DNA from: JAFAQB01 sp046724555 | GTDB lineage: Archaea; Thermoproteota; Nitrososphaeria; Nitrososphaerales; Nitrososphaeraceae | DNA: 7,960 bases | Assembly: GCA_046724555.1 (NCBI GenBank) | Contig: JBKOWU010000258.1 | Coordinates: forward strand, 1-7,960 | Direction of reading: 5' to 3' | Shown here: one piece after another, positions 1 to 7,576 of the stretch | Numbering within the stretch: position 1 is the first letter of the stretch | Layout: each line of letters begins with the position of its first letter | Notes under the pieces: generated by a model | What the model was told of the DNA's origin: nothing | Seen by the model: only the letters and a program-made list of their open reading frames with translations | Databases searched by the model: none | Made by a program: the position numbers and the translations under genes

Positions 1-648
1 GGTAACAAGTTTGAACTTCTAGTAAAGCCTGATCCCGCATTAGAATATAAACTTGGCAAAAGAACTGACTTATCAAGCGTCCTAATTTCTGATGAAATTT
101 ATTCTGATGCAAATAAGGGCTCAAGAGTAGGCGTAGAAAAATTAGTAAAATATTTTAATACAACTGATCCAACTGAAATTTCTAAACAGATTCTTTCTCG
201 TGGCGAACTTAGTCTAACAACAGAGCAACGTCGGAAAATGGTTGAGGAAAAGAGGAAACAAATCATTCAGCATATCAATAAAAATTTTGTAGACCCCAAA
301 ACGCATATACCTCACCCACTTACGCGAATTGAGAGTGCATTGGATCAAGCAAGACTTATCATCGATCCTTTTAAAAGGCCTGAAGAACAGATAAAAACTA
401 TACTTGATTCACTTAGAAAGATTTTGCCTCTGAAATCAGAATCAGTGAGATTGACTATAACTATCCCTCCCCAGTTTTCTGCACAATCTTATAGCGTATT
501 GAAAACTGCTGGGAATTTTAATGGTGAACAGTGGCTTTCAGACGGTTCTCTGAAGGTCATAATAGAAATAAATGCGGGAATGAAAGGTGTCATTCTAGAT
601 AGAATAGGTTCTGTGACAAAAGGCTCTGCTCATGTAACAGAGGGATAG
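1..648 (+). CDS. sbds: Ribosome maturation protein SBDS/Sdo1 (5'-truncated by window)
   Basis: Frame 1 is open from the first base to a TAG at 646-648, giving 215 residues without the true N-terminus. Archaeal SBDS proteins are about 230-240 residues, so roughly 20-25 are missing. The visible part matches the family in order: end of the FYSH domain (an LSSVLISDEI-type segment, then FNTTDP), the GELSLTTEQRRKM junction near visible residues 68-80, the central helical domain with PHPLTRIE at 104-111, and a C-terminal ferredoxin-like domain with the EQWLSDGSLKVIIEI and NAGMKG segments. In eukaryotes SBDS helps release the anti-association factor eIF6 from the large subunit; archaeal versions bind the large subunit and are known as exosome-cluster neighbours. 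The ATG at 238 is internal, because family-specific sequence continues upstream of it. The exosome genes follow, but after an unusually long spacer. Confidence 0.95.
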   Translation, partial: GNKFELLVKPDPALEYKLGKRTDLSSVLISDEIYSDANKGSRVGVEKLVKYFNTTDPTEISKQILSRGELSLTTEQRRKMVEEKRKQIIQHINKNFVDPKTHIPHPLTRIESALDQARLIIDPFKRPEEQIKTILDSLRKILPLKSESVRLTITIPPQFSAQSYSVLKTAGNFNGEQWLSDGSLKVIIEINAGMKGVILDRIGSVTKGSAHVTEG

Positions 649-860
649 AAGATGAATTTACAGTACAGAAACTAATTGGTACAAGGCACTCAAAGAAAAT
701 GAGCTCTGCTCACACGCAAGTTTGATTAATTGGAGGGTTTTGTAAAAGGAAAGATAATAAGCTTATACCATGGGAGCGACTGTAATCTCATATTGATTGC
801 GTATTTTGAGTACTAAATCACATATGGAACTGCATTCATTATGATATGGAGGCTTATTCA

Positions 861-929
861 ATGGTATTTGCTGCGAGCACATATTTCAAAGCCCTGATTG
901 TGTTTCTTATTTCAACACTTAAAATATAA
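861..929 (+). CDS. Possible 22-residue small ORF with Shine-Dalgarno
   Basis: An ATG at 861 is preceded by GGAGG at 848-852 with an 8-nt spacer, which is a good archaeal ribosome-binding arrangement. The frame encodes a mostly hydrophobic 22-residue peptide (starts MVFAAS, ends STLKI) and stops at TAA 927-929. The hydrophobic middle could span or touch a membrane, but at this length chance is a real explanation. Its end overlaps the TATA-like element proposed for rrp4. I recognise no homologue. Confidence 0.2.
   Translation: MVFAASTYFKALIVFLISTLKI
919..929 (+). promoter_or_regulatory. TATA-like element upstream of the rrp4 leader
   Basis: TTAAAATATAA at 919-929 resembles an archaeal TATA box. 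Transcription starting about 25 nt downstream would begin near 950-955, just before the GAGGAG at 951-956 that leads the small ORF at 962. This would give the exosome genes a promoter separate from sbds. AT-rich DNA gives many such matches, so this is a candidate only. Confidence 0.35.
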
Positions 930-961
930 GACTGATCTTACTGACCCAAAGAGGAGATAAA

Positions 962-1018
962 ATGATGAAAAGAATTATTTTGCATAACAAGGTCCTTGCT
1001 TTAGGGGTGGCTTCTTAG
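962..1018 (+). CDS. Possible 18-residue leader peptide ORF upstream of rrp4
   Basis: The ATG at 962 (or the adjacent ATG at 965) follows GAGGAG at 951-956 at 5 or 8 nt, the clearest Shine-Dalgarno in the spacer. The frame encodes MMKRIILHNKVLALGVAS and stops at TAG 1016-1018, leaving 4 nt before the rrp4 ATG at 1023. That is the geometry expected for translational coupling or a regulatory leader peptide. It is in a different frame from rrp4, so it is not an N-terminal extension. No homologue is recognised. It could also be chance, or the tail of a decayed gene. Confidence 0.3.
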   Translation: MMKRIILHNKVLALGVAS

Positions 1019-1022
1019 GCAT

Positions 1023-1814
1023 ATGCAAGAAGTTAAAAGAAGATATGTTGTCCCAGGCGACAAAATAGTCGAAGGGAATTTTAGACCCCTAATGAACGTG
1101 ATCAAAGTGGGCAACTCAATTATTGCCACTAGAATAGGAATTGCAGAAAGTGGAAGGGAGGGTGTAAAAGTTATACCATTATCAGGTGTTTATATTCCAC
1201 GAGTAAATGACATTGTAATAGGCAAGATTACCGATCATTCTTCATTGTCATGGGAAGTAGATGTGAATTCTTGCTTCTCTGCTCATTTGCCGGCACAGGA
1301 TGTATTTGGAAGGGATTTTTCTCCAGCTAGAGACGACATGGGCAGACAACTGGCGACAGGAGATCTAATTGCAGCCAGAATTATTGCATTCGATAGGACC
1401 AGAGATCCAATGCTAACAATTCAAGACAAAGATTTGGGCAAGATACCACGTGGAGAATTGTTGAAAATTTCTCCAACTAGAGTTCCACGGCTCATTGGGA
1501 AGCGAGGCTCTATGATACAAACTATTGAGCAGGCAACACAGACAAGAATTTTAATTGGTCAAAATGGAATAGTTGTTGTCATGGGAAGAAATTTGGATGG
1601 TACAAAACTAGCCATTAGAGCAATTAGAATGGTTGAAGAGGAAGCTCACACAGCTAATTTAACGCAAAGAGTCAAAGTTTTGTTGAATGTACCTGATACT
1701 TCCCAAATAGAAAACACGTCAGTTGCCCAAACTCAAAATAGCCAAAAGGGTGAAGATATACATTCGACTATCGAAGAAGTTGAAGAAGAGATAGAAGAAG
1801 GTGAAAGAACATAA
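1023..1814 (+). CDS. rrp4: Exosome RNA-binding cap subunit Rrp4
   Basis: This 263-residue protein has the three-part Rrp4 layout: N-terminal domain (about 1-55, with the VPGD motif at 10-13), S1 RNA-binding domain (about 60-135, starting at VNDIVIGKI), and KH domain (about 145-205) with GKRG at 159-162 in the GxxG position. Rrp4 sits on top of the archaeal exosome ring, captures RNA and raises affinity for A-rich substrates. The last 25-30 residues are very acidic (EEVEEEIEEGE) and probably disordered, beyond the folded core. The ATG at 1023 is chosen because family similarity begins directly (VKRRYVVPGD). A weak ribosome-binding candidate, GGGGTGG, lies at 1004-1010. The stop TAA shares one base with the rrp41 ATG. 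The long upstream spacer suggests its own promoter. Confidence 0.95.
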   Translation: MQEVKRRYVVPGDKIVEGNFRPLMNVIKVGNSIIATRIGIAESGREGVKVIPLSGVYIPRVNDIVIGKITDHSSLSWEVDVNSCFSAHLPAQDVFGRDFSPARDDMGRQLATGDLIAARIIAFDRTRDPMLTIQDKDLGKIPRGELLKISPTRVPRLIGKRGSMIQTIEQATQTRILIGQNGIVVVMGRNLDGTKLAIRAIRMVEEEAHTANLTQRVKVLLNVPDTSQIENTSVAQTQNSQKGEDIHSTIEEVEEEIEEGERT

Positions 1815-2566
1815 TGAATCAGGCTCAGAATCAAATAAAGAAACTAATCGATGAAAATGGTAAGCGAACTGACGGTCGAACTGCAGATGAATTGAGGGAG
1901 GTTAAGATAACTGTAGGAGTAGTAAAAAATGCAGATGGTTCTGCATTTATAGAATTTGGCAAGAATAAAATTGTGGCAGCAGTCTATGGTCCAAGAGAAG
2001 TACATCCGAAGCACATGGCACTTCCTGATAGATGTGTTTTAAGATGCAGATACCATATGTCTCCTTTCTCGACCGACACGCGCAAGAATCCTGCCCCATC
2101 AAGAAGAGAGGTTGAGATTTCAAAGGTGATGAGAGAATCTCTAGAACCGGCATTAATATTAGAAGATTACCCACGCGCTGCTATAGATGTGTTTGTTGAG
2201 ATATTGCAGGCTGATGGTGGGTCACGATGTGCCGGGATTACAGCTGCATCAATAGCATTAGCAGATGCGGGAATTAACATGCGTGACGTTGTCTCTGCAT
2301 GTGCAGCAGGTAAAATAGACGATACAATTGTCCTAGATATTAATGATACTGAAGACAAGGAAGGTGTAGCAGATATGCCTGTTGCATATATGCCGCATCT
2401 TGAACAAGTAACACTATTACAGCTTGATGGAATATTAACTCCAGAACAGTTTAATGAATGTCTGGATAAGGCAATTGTTGGCTGTAATATAGTTTATGAA
2501 ATTCAAAGACAAGCATTAATGCAAAAATACTTTGGTAATGAAACCGAGTTGAGGGAAGAACAATGA
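1814..2566 (+). CDS. rrp41: Exosome catalytic ring subunit Rrp41 (RNase PH family)
   Basis: A 250-residue RNase PH-fold protein and the active subunit of the Rrp41-Rrp42 hexameric ring. It performs phosphate-dependent 3'-5' RNA degradation and the reverse, heteropolymeric tailing reaction. The family sequence is complete: KRTDGRTADELR at 17-28, FSTDTRKNPAPSRRE at 85-99 with phosphate/RNA-binding R97 and R98, PRAAID at 120-125, QADGGSRCAGITAAS at 132-146, and the catalytic-site acidic residues D181 (in TEDKEG) and D187 (in ADMPVA). These correspond closely to the active-site residues of the Sulfolobus enzyme, so the protein should be active. AGGTGA at 1799-1804 lies 9 nt before the ATG inside the end of rrp4, supporting this start and coupled translation. 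It overlaps rrp42 by ATGA. Confidence 0.97.
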   Translation: MNQAQNQIKKLIDENGKRTDGRTADELREVKITVGVVKNADGSAFIEFGKNKIVAAVYGPREVHPKHMALPDRCVLRCRYHMSPFSTDTRKNPAPSRREVEISKVMRESLEPALILEDYPRAAIDVFVEILQADGGSRCAGITAASIALADAGINMRDVVSACAAGKIDDTIVLDINDTEDKEGVADMPVAYMPHLEQVTLLQLDGILTPEQFNECLDKAIVGCNIVYEIQRQALMQKYFGNETELREEQ

Positions 2567-3390
2567 GCTCATCAAAACGTTCAACAATAATAGTAGAACA
2601 TTTGCGAAAACAGCAAATGTGGGATTCAATTTCAAAAGGAAAAAGGCTTGATGGTAGGGATTTGGATGAGAGAAGACCGATTGAAATTGAATTTGACATT
2701 ATAAAGAAAGCAAATGGTTCTGCAAAAGTGAAATTAGGAAATACAGAAGTAGTAGCTGGAGTGAAGGTCGAGACAGGAGAGCCATTTGAAGGCTTAGAGA
2801 ATAAAGGAGCTTTAATTTTGTCCGCAGAAGTACTTCCTACAGCATCACCATATAGCGAACCTGGCCCTCCAGATGAGGAAACGGTTGAACTAGCAAGAGT
2901 AGTAGACAGAGGAGTAAGAGAATCACAGATGATAGATTTAGACAAATTAGTTTTAATTCCAGGAAAAACTGTCTATACAATATTTGTTGATTGTAGCATC
3001 ATCAATACTGATGGCAATCTATTTGATGCCACATCATACGCAGTAGTTTCAGCACTAATCAGTAGCAAACTCCCTATTTTTGAAATACAAGATGGCAAAG
3101 TGGTTGATACTGGAACTAGACGGGATCCGCCGATTACCACTATACCCATATCAATTACGGCAGTAAGAATTGGTGATGCAGTAATTTTGGACCCAACTTC
3201 AGAAGAAGAAGCATGCATGGATGCCAGAATCACTATAACCACTAATTCCGACGGGCATTTTACTGCCATGCAAAAGGGATCGACAGGCGCTTTCACTATT
3301 GAACAATTAAAGAAGGCAGCAGAAATAGCAAGAATTAAAGGAGAGGAAGTACGAACTAAGCTAAAGGAGTTGTCCAATAGTGGTCAGTAG
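2563..3390 (+). CDS. rrp42: Exosome non-catalytic ring subunit Rrp42 (RNase PH family)
   Basis: A 275-residue RNase PH-fold protein, the length expected for archaeal Rrp42. The family pattern is visible: GKRLDGRDLDERRPIEIE at 26-43, ANGSAKVKLGNTEVVAGVK at 50-68, a PYSEPGPPDEETVELARVVDR run at 96-116, and the basic residues R112, R116 and R119 that line the RNA path. The segment equivalent to the Rrp41 catalytic acids reads VILDPTSEEEACMDAR at 207-222 and lacks the ADMP motif, as usual for Rrp42, which supports the ring and RNA binding without catalysis. GAGGGA at 2551-2556 lies 6 nt before the start. It begins in an ATGA overlap with rrp41, and its last 11 bases overlap the L37Ae gene, so it is central to a tightly coupled operon. 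Confidence 0.97.
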   Translation: MSSSKRSTIIVEHLRKQQMWDSISKGKRLDGRDLDERRPIEIEFDIIKKANGSAKVKLGNTEVVAGVKVETGEPFEGLENKGALILSAEVLPTASPYSEPGPPDEETVELARVVDRGVRESQMIDLDKLVLIPGKTVYTIFVDCSIINTDGNLFDATSYAVVSALISSKLPIFEIQDGKVVDTGTRRDPPITTIPISITAVRIGDAVILDPTSEEEACMDARITITTNSDGHFTAMQKGSTGAFTIEQLKKAAEIARIKGEEVRTKLKELSNSGQ

Positions 3391-3637
3391 AAGAAAACAA
3401 GGTCCTACAGCTATCAAAGGTTTAGGCGTGAAATTTGGAGCCACCGTACGAAAGAGGTACGGAATGGTATACCGTACGTTGAAACAAAAGAGACGATGTC
3501 CATTATGTGGTTCTCTAAGATTTGACAGAATTGCGCCAGGCATATGGCATTGCCCAAAATGCAATTACAAGGTTGCAGGCGGCGCTTATGACATTGATAT
3601 CGAAAAATTACAAAGCAAGAATACAAATTTCCTTTGA
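3380..3637 (+). CDS. rpl37ae: Large-subunit ribosomal protein L37Ae (eL43)
   Basis: An 85-residue zinc-ribbon ribosomal protein. The basic N-terminus contains GLGVKFGATVRKRYG at 14-28, and the zinc site is C40-x2-C43-x14-C58-x2-C61 (CPLC and CPKC), followed by the typical YKVAGGAY at 63-70. All four zinc ligands are present. The start is GTG at 3380, inside the last codons of rrp42, with GGAG at 3366-3369 at 10 nt; the next codons (VSRRKQGPT) fit the family start. The 3' end is overlapped by pcc1 in another frame for about 50 bp. Its place between exosome genes and pcc1 is a known archaeal gene order. I see no rpoP-type RNA polymerase subunit gene between L37Ae and pcc1, although some archaeal versions of this cluster carry one. 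Confidence 0.96.
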   Translation: MVSRRKQGPTAIKGLGVKFGATVRKRYGMVYRTLKQKRRCPLCGSLRFDRIAPGIWHCPKCNYKVAGGAYDIDIEKLQSKNTNFL

Positions 3638-3854
3638 AGCACCAACAGGTAAATCTACGCTCATTGCAAAATCCATTTATTCTGCATTAGATCCTGAAAT
3701 TAGGCATTCCTCTGATTCAGGAGCAACCACTAGAATTTCTATTAGTATTCCTGATCTATTGATAGAAGTTGAGAGCGAAGATATCCCAAAGTTGCGTGCA
3801 CTAGTCAACTCTTATTTAAGATTGGTGAATGTTGCTTACAAATGCATAGTTTAA
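3588..3854 (+). CDS. pcc1: KEOPS complex subunit Pcc1
   Basis: From the ATG at 3588 this is 88 residues, the usual size for Pcc1, the small dimerising subunit of KEOPS that holds Kae1 in the complex making N6-threonylcarbamoyladenosine on ANN-decoding tRNAs. Family features are KARIQISFEAP at 9-19, a helix leading to SIYSALDPEI at 29-38, strands TRISISI and LLIEVESED, and the final helix LRALVNSYLRLV at 69-80. The frame is open further upstream to 3522, but that stretch lies entirely within L37Ae coding sequence and adds no Pcc1-like residues. TTG at 3594 is an alternative start. A start after the L37Ae stop would remove the first beta strand, so the roughly 50-bp overlap is real. The product links the operon to tRNA modification. 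Confidence 0.9.
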   Translation: MTLISKNYKARIQISFEAPTGKSTLIAKSIYSALDPEIRHSSDSGATTRISISIPDLLIEVESEDIPKLRALVNSYLRLVNVAYKCIV

Positions 3855-3901
3855 TCAACGGTATGATTTTATGTTAGTAAATTACATCAGATAGCGTAGA
3901 C

Positions 3902-4300
3902 ATGAGTGAACAAGAACTTCCTCCCTGGCTTAGAGAACAAGTAGCACGCTTACAACAGCTTCAGCAGAACTTACAGGCAATCATGATGCAAAAGCAACAG
4001 GTAGAACTGGAAGTTGTTGAAACTGATAGAGCATTAGAAGAAATAAAGAAGACAGGTGTTGAGGATGTTGTATATAAAAGCGCCGGCCCCCTGCTAATTA
4101 AATCAAAGAAAGATGACGTAATAAAGGAATTAGAAGAAAAAAAAGAACTATCTAACACCAGAGCAATGGTCCTTACAAAGCAGGAAACAAGAGTAAAAGA
4201 TAATCTAAAAGAGGTTGAAAATAAAATTAATGAAATGATTCGTGGAGCACAAGGTAGTGCTAGCAGTTCAGCACCTAGTTCGAAACCTCGGGAAGGATAA
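3902..4300 (+). CDS. pfdB: Prefoldin subunit beta (GimC)
   Basis: A 132-residue protein with the beta-prefoldin plan: N-terminal coiled-coil helix (about 8-52, rich in Q and L, with LQQLQQNLQAIMMQKQQVE), a short beta hairpin region around VVYKSAGPLLIKSKKDD (57-72), a second coiled-coil helix (about 73-114), and a low-complexity Ser/Ala/Pro tail (115-132). In archaea four beta and two alpha subunits form a jellyfish-shaped chaperone that holds unfolded proteins and passes them to the thermosome. Charged and Met/Gln-rich helix ends fit substrate holding. It follows pcc1 by 47 nt with no clear Shine-Dalgarno; an ATTTTATG at 3866-3873 could be a weak TATA element, so it may have some independent transcription. 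Gene order with pcc1 supports the call. Confidence 0.94.
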   Translation: MSEQELPPWLREQVARLQQLQQNLQAIMMQKQQVELEVVETDRALEEIKKTGVEDVVYKSAGPLLIKSKKDDVIKELEEKKELSNTRAMVLTKQETRVKDNLKEVENKINEMIRGAQGSASSSAPSSKPREG

Positions 4301-4401
4301 TTATTTACTATGAGAAACATAATATAAATAACATGTTACATATTTTATCTGCATCTTTTCGTATTGGACATTTCATCACGTAATTTTGATGTTAGAGAAG
4401 G

Positions 4402-4629
4402 TTGCAACGGTCTAACGTTTCATTAGTCTTTAGTTCTCATTCTCTGATAGAATTTCTTACTATCTTTGAAAAATCTGTGTTAGACAAATATGGAAAAGAG
4501 GCATCTATTACTTCTCTTAATGGAGTATTGCTTAGCAACCTACTATCTTTCACATCTGCCATTATGGCAGTGTTTACTCTCCAATTGGGGTACCTGCAAT
4601 TATATAATTTTTATATTGTTATTTACTAA
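4402..4629 (+). CDS. Weak hypothetical ORF, 75 residues, TTG start
   Basis: A TTG-started frame opens directly after an AGAGAAGG run (4394-4401), which sits too close to the start to be a normal Shine-Dalgarno. The predicted peptide has a mixed first half (SLIEFLTIFEKSVLDKYGKEAS) and a hydrophobic second half that could form one or two membrane helices. A different frame, ATG at 4389, stops after 8 codons just inside it, so a frameshifted remnant of a larger gene is possible. I recognise no family. The composition is credible for a small membrane protein, but the start and context are poor. Confidence 0.2.
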   Translation: MQRSNVSLVFSSHSLIEFLTIFEKSVLDKYGKEASITSLNGVLLSNLLSFTSAIMAVFTLQLGYLQLYNFYIVIY

Positions 4630-4768
4630 TCCTTTGAAGACTCCACAGCCAAGCTTCTAAAGTGCCATCTCCTTAAAGCATTAGTACATTTTCGAGAGTA
4701 CCAGACATGGTAAAATTTGTATCCGTATCTATTGTTATATGCAGTAGCCTAATAACGCTACTTAAGCG

Positions 4769-4786
4769 AAACAAAATAAATAAAAA
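4769..4786 (-). terminator. T-rich terminator candidate for the surface-protein gene
   Basis: On the minus strand, 26-43 nt past the stop of the gene at 4812-6068, the sequence is a T-rich run broken by single A and G bases (the plus strand shows its A-rich complement). Archaeal intrinsic termination needs only such U-rich runs without a hairpin. Confidence 0.4.
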
Positions 4787-4811
4787 GAGTTTTGAATTTC
4801 ACAAAATAATT

Positions 4812-6068
<1,257 letters not shown>

Positions 6069-6078
6069 AAATTCCTAT

Positions 6079-6089
6079 CTGTCAGACAG
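6079..6089. promoter_or_regulatory. Palindrome CTGTCAGACAG in surface-gene leader
   Basis: A perfect palindrome with one central base starts 10 nt upstream of the surface-gene ATG and borders its AGGA ribosome-binding motif. In RNA it could form only a 5-bp stem with almost no loop, so a protein-binding operator is more plausible than a hairpin. It lies within the predicted 5' untranslated leader. Confidence 0.35.
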
Positions 6090-6121
6090 TATTAAGAAAT
6101 TTATTTTAATATATCGACACA

Positions 6122-6131
6122 TTATATAATA
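6122..6131 (-). promoter_or_regulatory. TATA-like element for the surface gene
   Basis: On the minus strand the sequence reads TATTATATAA, a good archaeal TATA match. It lies about 55 bp upstream of the ATG, predicting a start site around 6097 and a leader of about 30 nt. Confidence 0.45.
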
Positions 6132-6291
6132 AAAATAGACTACATAAGAATTAACTAATAACTTGCAATCATTGTTTTAAATAAGTTGTATGTTGCTAAC
6201 TTGATCTTAGCGATTACACAATTGAGCAATATTGATAATTAATCTAAGCAAGTATTCTGACAGGCAGGCGATTTTATTTGTTTATTAAACT

Positions 6292-6342
6292 AGTAAATAT
6301 ATTCTTGTATGTTAAAATAATATATACGAAACTATATTTACT
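6292..6342. repeat. 10-bp inverted repeat with 31-nt loop
   Basis: AGTAAATATA at 6292-6301 pairs perfectly with TATATTTACT at 6333-6342. In AT-rich intergenic DNA this may be chance, or paired TATA-like elements facing each other. Confidence 0.4.
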
Positions 6343-6493
6343 CGTGTTAGCTGGCCAGGAGTTACACTTTACTACATGTATTTATTACGAAAAATCTGAT
6401 TATGATATATGGTTAATTGTATAATTCCCATTAAATGCATATGCAAGATCTTCTGAAGAAATCGGAATTATTCTTAAAAGTAAAGCTGTTTAT

Positions 6494-7246
6494 TTAAATA
6501 TTTTCATTTGACTTTTTCTGGTCTGTGGTATCTAAAAGGGTCTTTTGATTCAACACCATTTTGCCATTAGATGGATAATCTAAAATTTTTCGCATTTTTT
6601 CTGCTCGGGTGATTCCAAAACCAGAAATTCTTCCTAGTTCTGCAATAGAAGCATTTAGTGCACGTTGTGGTGTATGAAACTTCTCAAGCATTCTTACTGC
6701 AAGTTTATCACCTACTCCAGGTATTGAAGAGAGAACTGACAGCTGTTGATTATATATAGGGTTAGATTTCTTTATCCTTTTTAAAAGAGGACCACTGCTT
6801 CGTTTTCCTTGAAGTGATTTATTTACTAAAATAACAAGTAACTGCGATGTATATTCAGAACAAGGTGTGTGTATTATCGGAATTCTGAAATCTAGTGCTA
6901 TTTCTGCTAGTGCGTTATATGCTAGAGGGATTCTTTCTATTAATATTTTTAATTGATCATCATCTAAATTTGTAGAAAAGTCGAGAAGCTCTACAATATT
7001 TCCCTCAACGATCAGCAGAGGTTTAGAATAATGTTGTGTGAGTTCTGAACATTGCACAAATAATCGCCCATCATAAATTGAGCTAATTAGATCACGTATT
7101 GTTTTACGTTCTATCGCAGTTTCTGAAGAAACAATATAGTCACCAACTTTTAATTGTGCAAAGTCAATTATTGCGCCTGCTTGGCGTAGTAAATCAGGGA
7201 TTCTACTACCTTTTTCCCTTTCGTCGACTACAATTCTAACAGGCAC
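6494..7246 (-). CDS. xpf: XPF/ERCC4-family structure-specific DNA nuclease with tandem HhH
   Basis: A 250-residue protein shaped like the short, helicase-free archaeal XPF. The nuclease domain (about 1-145) has VDEREK at 7-12, GDY at 35-37, the catalytic ERK at 46-48 and DGRL at 59-62 followed by Q65, so all metal-site residues are present. Two helix-hairpin-helix motifs follow: SSIPGVGDKLAVRML (173-187) and LGRISGFGITRAEKMRKIL (204-222). Family members dimerise and cut branched DNA such as 3' flaps and nicked fork structures during repair and restart, usually with PCNA. The C-terminal tail NQKTLLDTT (233-241) resembles a PCNA-interaction box but has Thr where aromatics are expected. The start is GTG at 7244-7246; an in-frame stop lies just upstream (7259-7261). 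No Shine-Dalgarno is visible, and an ATTAATAA-like box about 25 bp upstream would suit a leaderless transcript. Confidence 0.93.
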   Translation of the reverse strand: MPVRIVVDEREKGSRIPDLLRQAGAIIDFAQLKVGDYIVSSETAIERKTIRDLISSIYDGRLFVQCSELTQHYSKPLLIVEGNIVELLDFSTNLDDDQLKILIERIPLAYNALAEIALDFRIPIIHTPCSEYTSQLLVILVNKSLQGKRSSGPLLKRIKKSNPIYNQQLSVLSSIPGVGDKLAVRMLEKFHTPQRALNASIAELGRISGFGITRAEKMRKILDYPSNGKMVLNQKTLLDTTDQKKSNENI

Positions 7247-7576
7247 ACACTGAATTAGTCAGAGGTTATTAATGTGTCTAACCTTCCTTCTTACTTGTAC
7301 TTTAGTATGTTTGCTAGTTAGGATGTTACTTATTTTGTATATCATAGCAGATATAGCCAAATGGACTATTTTTATTTAGTAGAGTGATTTAAGTTAGTTG
7401 ATTCCTTTCTCTTCATAATATAATGGTCAAGCATATAGCAAGCAATTAACAGAATTAGAGTATTGTGATATTGTAAATACAAGATTAGTAAAATGGTTTG
7501 CAATCAAAAGGAAAATAATCATAAGTTAACGAGTAAGGTTCAAATTCAATCTATAAGCTTTATTTTATGATTCAAG
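7247..7576. other. Divergent intergenic region between xpf and DUF192 gene
   Basis: This 330-bp region must hold promoters for both flanking genes. For the minus strand a weak TATA candidate is at 7264-7274. For the plus strand CTATAAGCTT at 7551-7560 is about 20-26 bp before the ATG, which would suit a leaderless transcript. A short inverted repeat TATATC-N6-GATATA is at 7338-7355. A 25-codon frame at 7493-7570 has no ribosome-binding motif and is probably chance. Confidence 0.45.

Larger units (their letters stand above)
649..1022 (+). other. 374-bp spacer between sbds and rrp4
   Basis: All later junctions from rrp4 to pcc1 overlap, so this spacer is an outlier within the cluster. I see no long ORF on either strand. 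It contains two minimal ORFs with good Shine-Dalgarno motifs (861-929 and 962-1018), a TATA-like element near 919-929, and a GGAGGG at 732-737 with no convincing start at the right distance. A 10-bp match, GCTCTGCTCA, links the end of sbds (622-631) to 702-711; it is short and may be chance. The region may be the rrp4 promoter and leader, or decayed sequence from an inserted gene. I cannot tell these apart from the sequence alone. Confidence 0.6.
4301..4811. other. Gap between prefoldin and the convergent surface gene
   Basis: About 510 bp between two converging genes. Short T-runs at 4341-4359 could end the prefoldin transcript. The only ORF of note is the weak 4402-4629 frame. The end near 4769-4786 is A-rich on the plus strand and probably terminates the minus-strand gene. 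I see no tRNA, repeat array or mobile-element end. Confidence 0.5.
6069..6493. other. 425-bp AT-rich gap upstream of the surface gene
   Basis: It lies between the end of the minus-strand nuclease gene and the start of the minus-strand surface gene. It carries a TATA-like element (6122-6131), an 11-bp palindrome (6079-6089) and a 10-bp inverted repeat (6292-6301/6333-6342). I see no credible ORF, tRNA or mobile element. Confidence 0.5.

Noticed and set aside
1947..2358. Minus-strand frames opposite rrp41
   Set aside because: They lie wholly within a well-conserved rrp41 and have no start context or recognisable protein features.
2451..3377. Two long minus-strand open frames opposite rrp42 (2451-2945 and 2973-3377)
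   Set aside because: Rrp42 on the plus strand is a clear, full-length family member. The opposite frames show no recognisable domain and follow from codon composition.
3961..4320. 119-codon minus-strand frame opposite prefoldin
   Set aside because: Its Ser/Phe-rich product mirrors the Lys/Glu-rich prefoldin coiled coil, and prefoldin is clearly the real gene.
7493..7570. 25-codon ORF before the DUF192 gene
   Set aside because: It has no Shine-Dalgarno, a polar unremarkable peptide, and it spans the likely promoter of the next gene.
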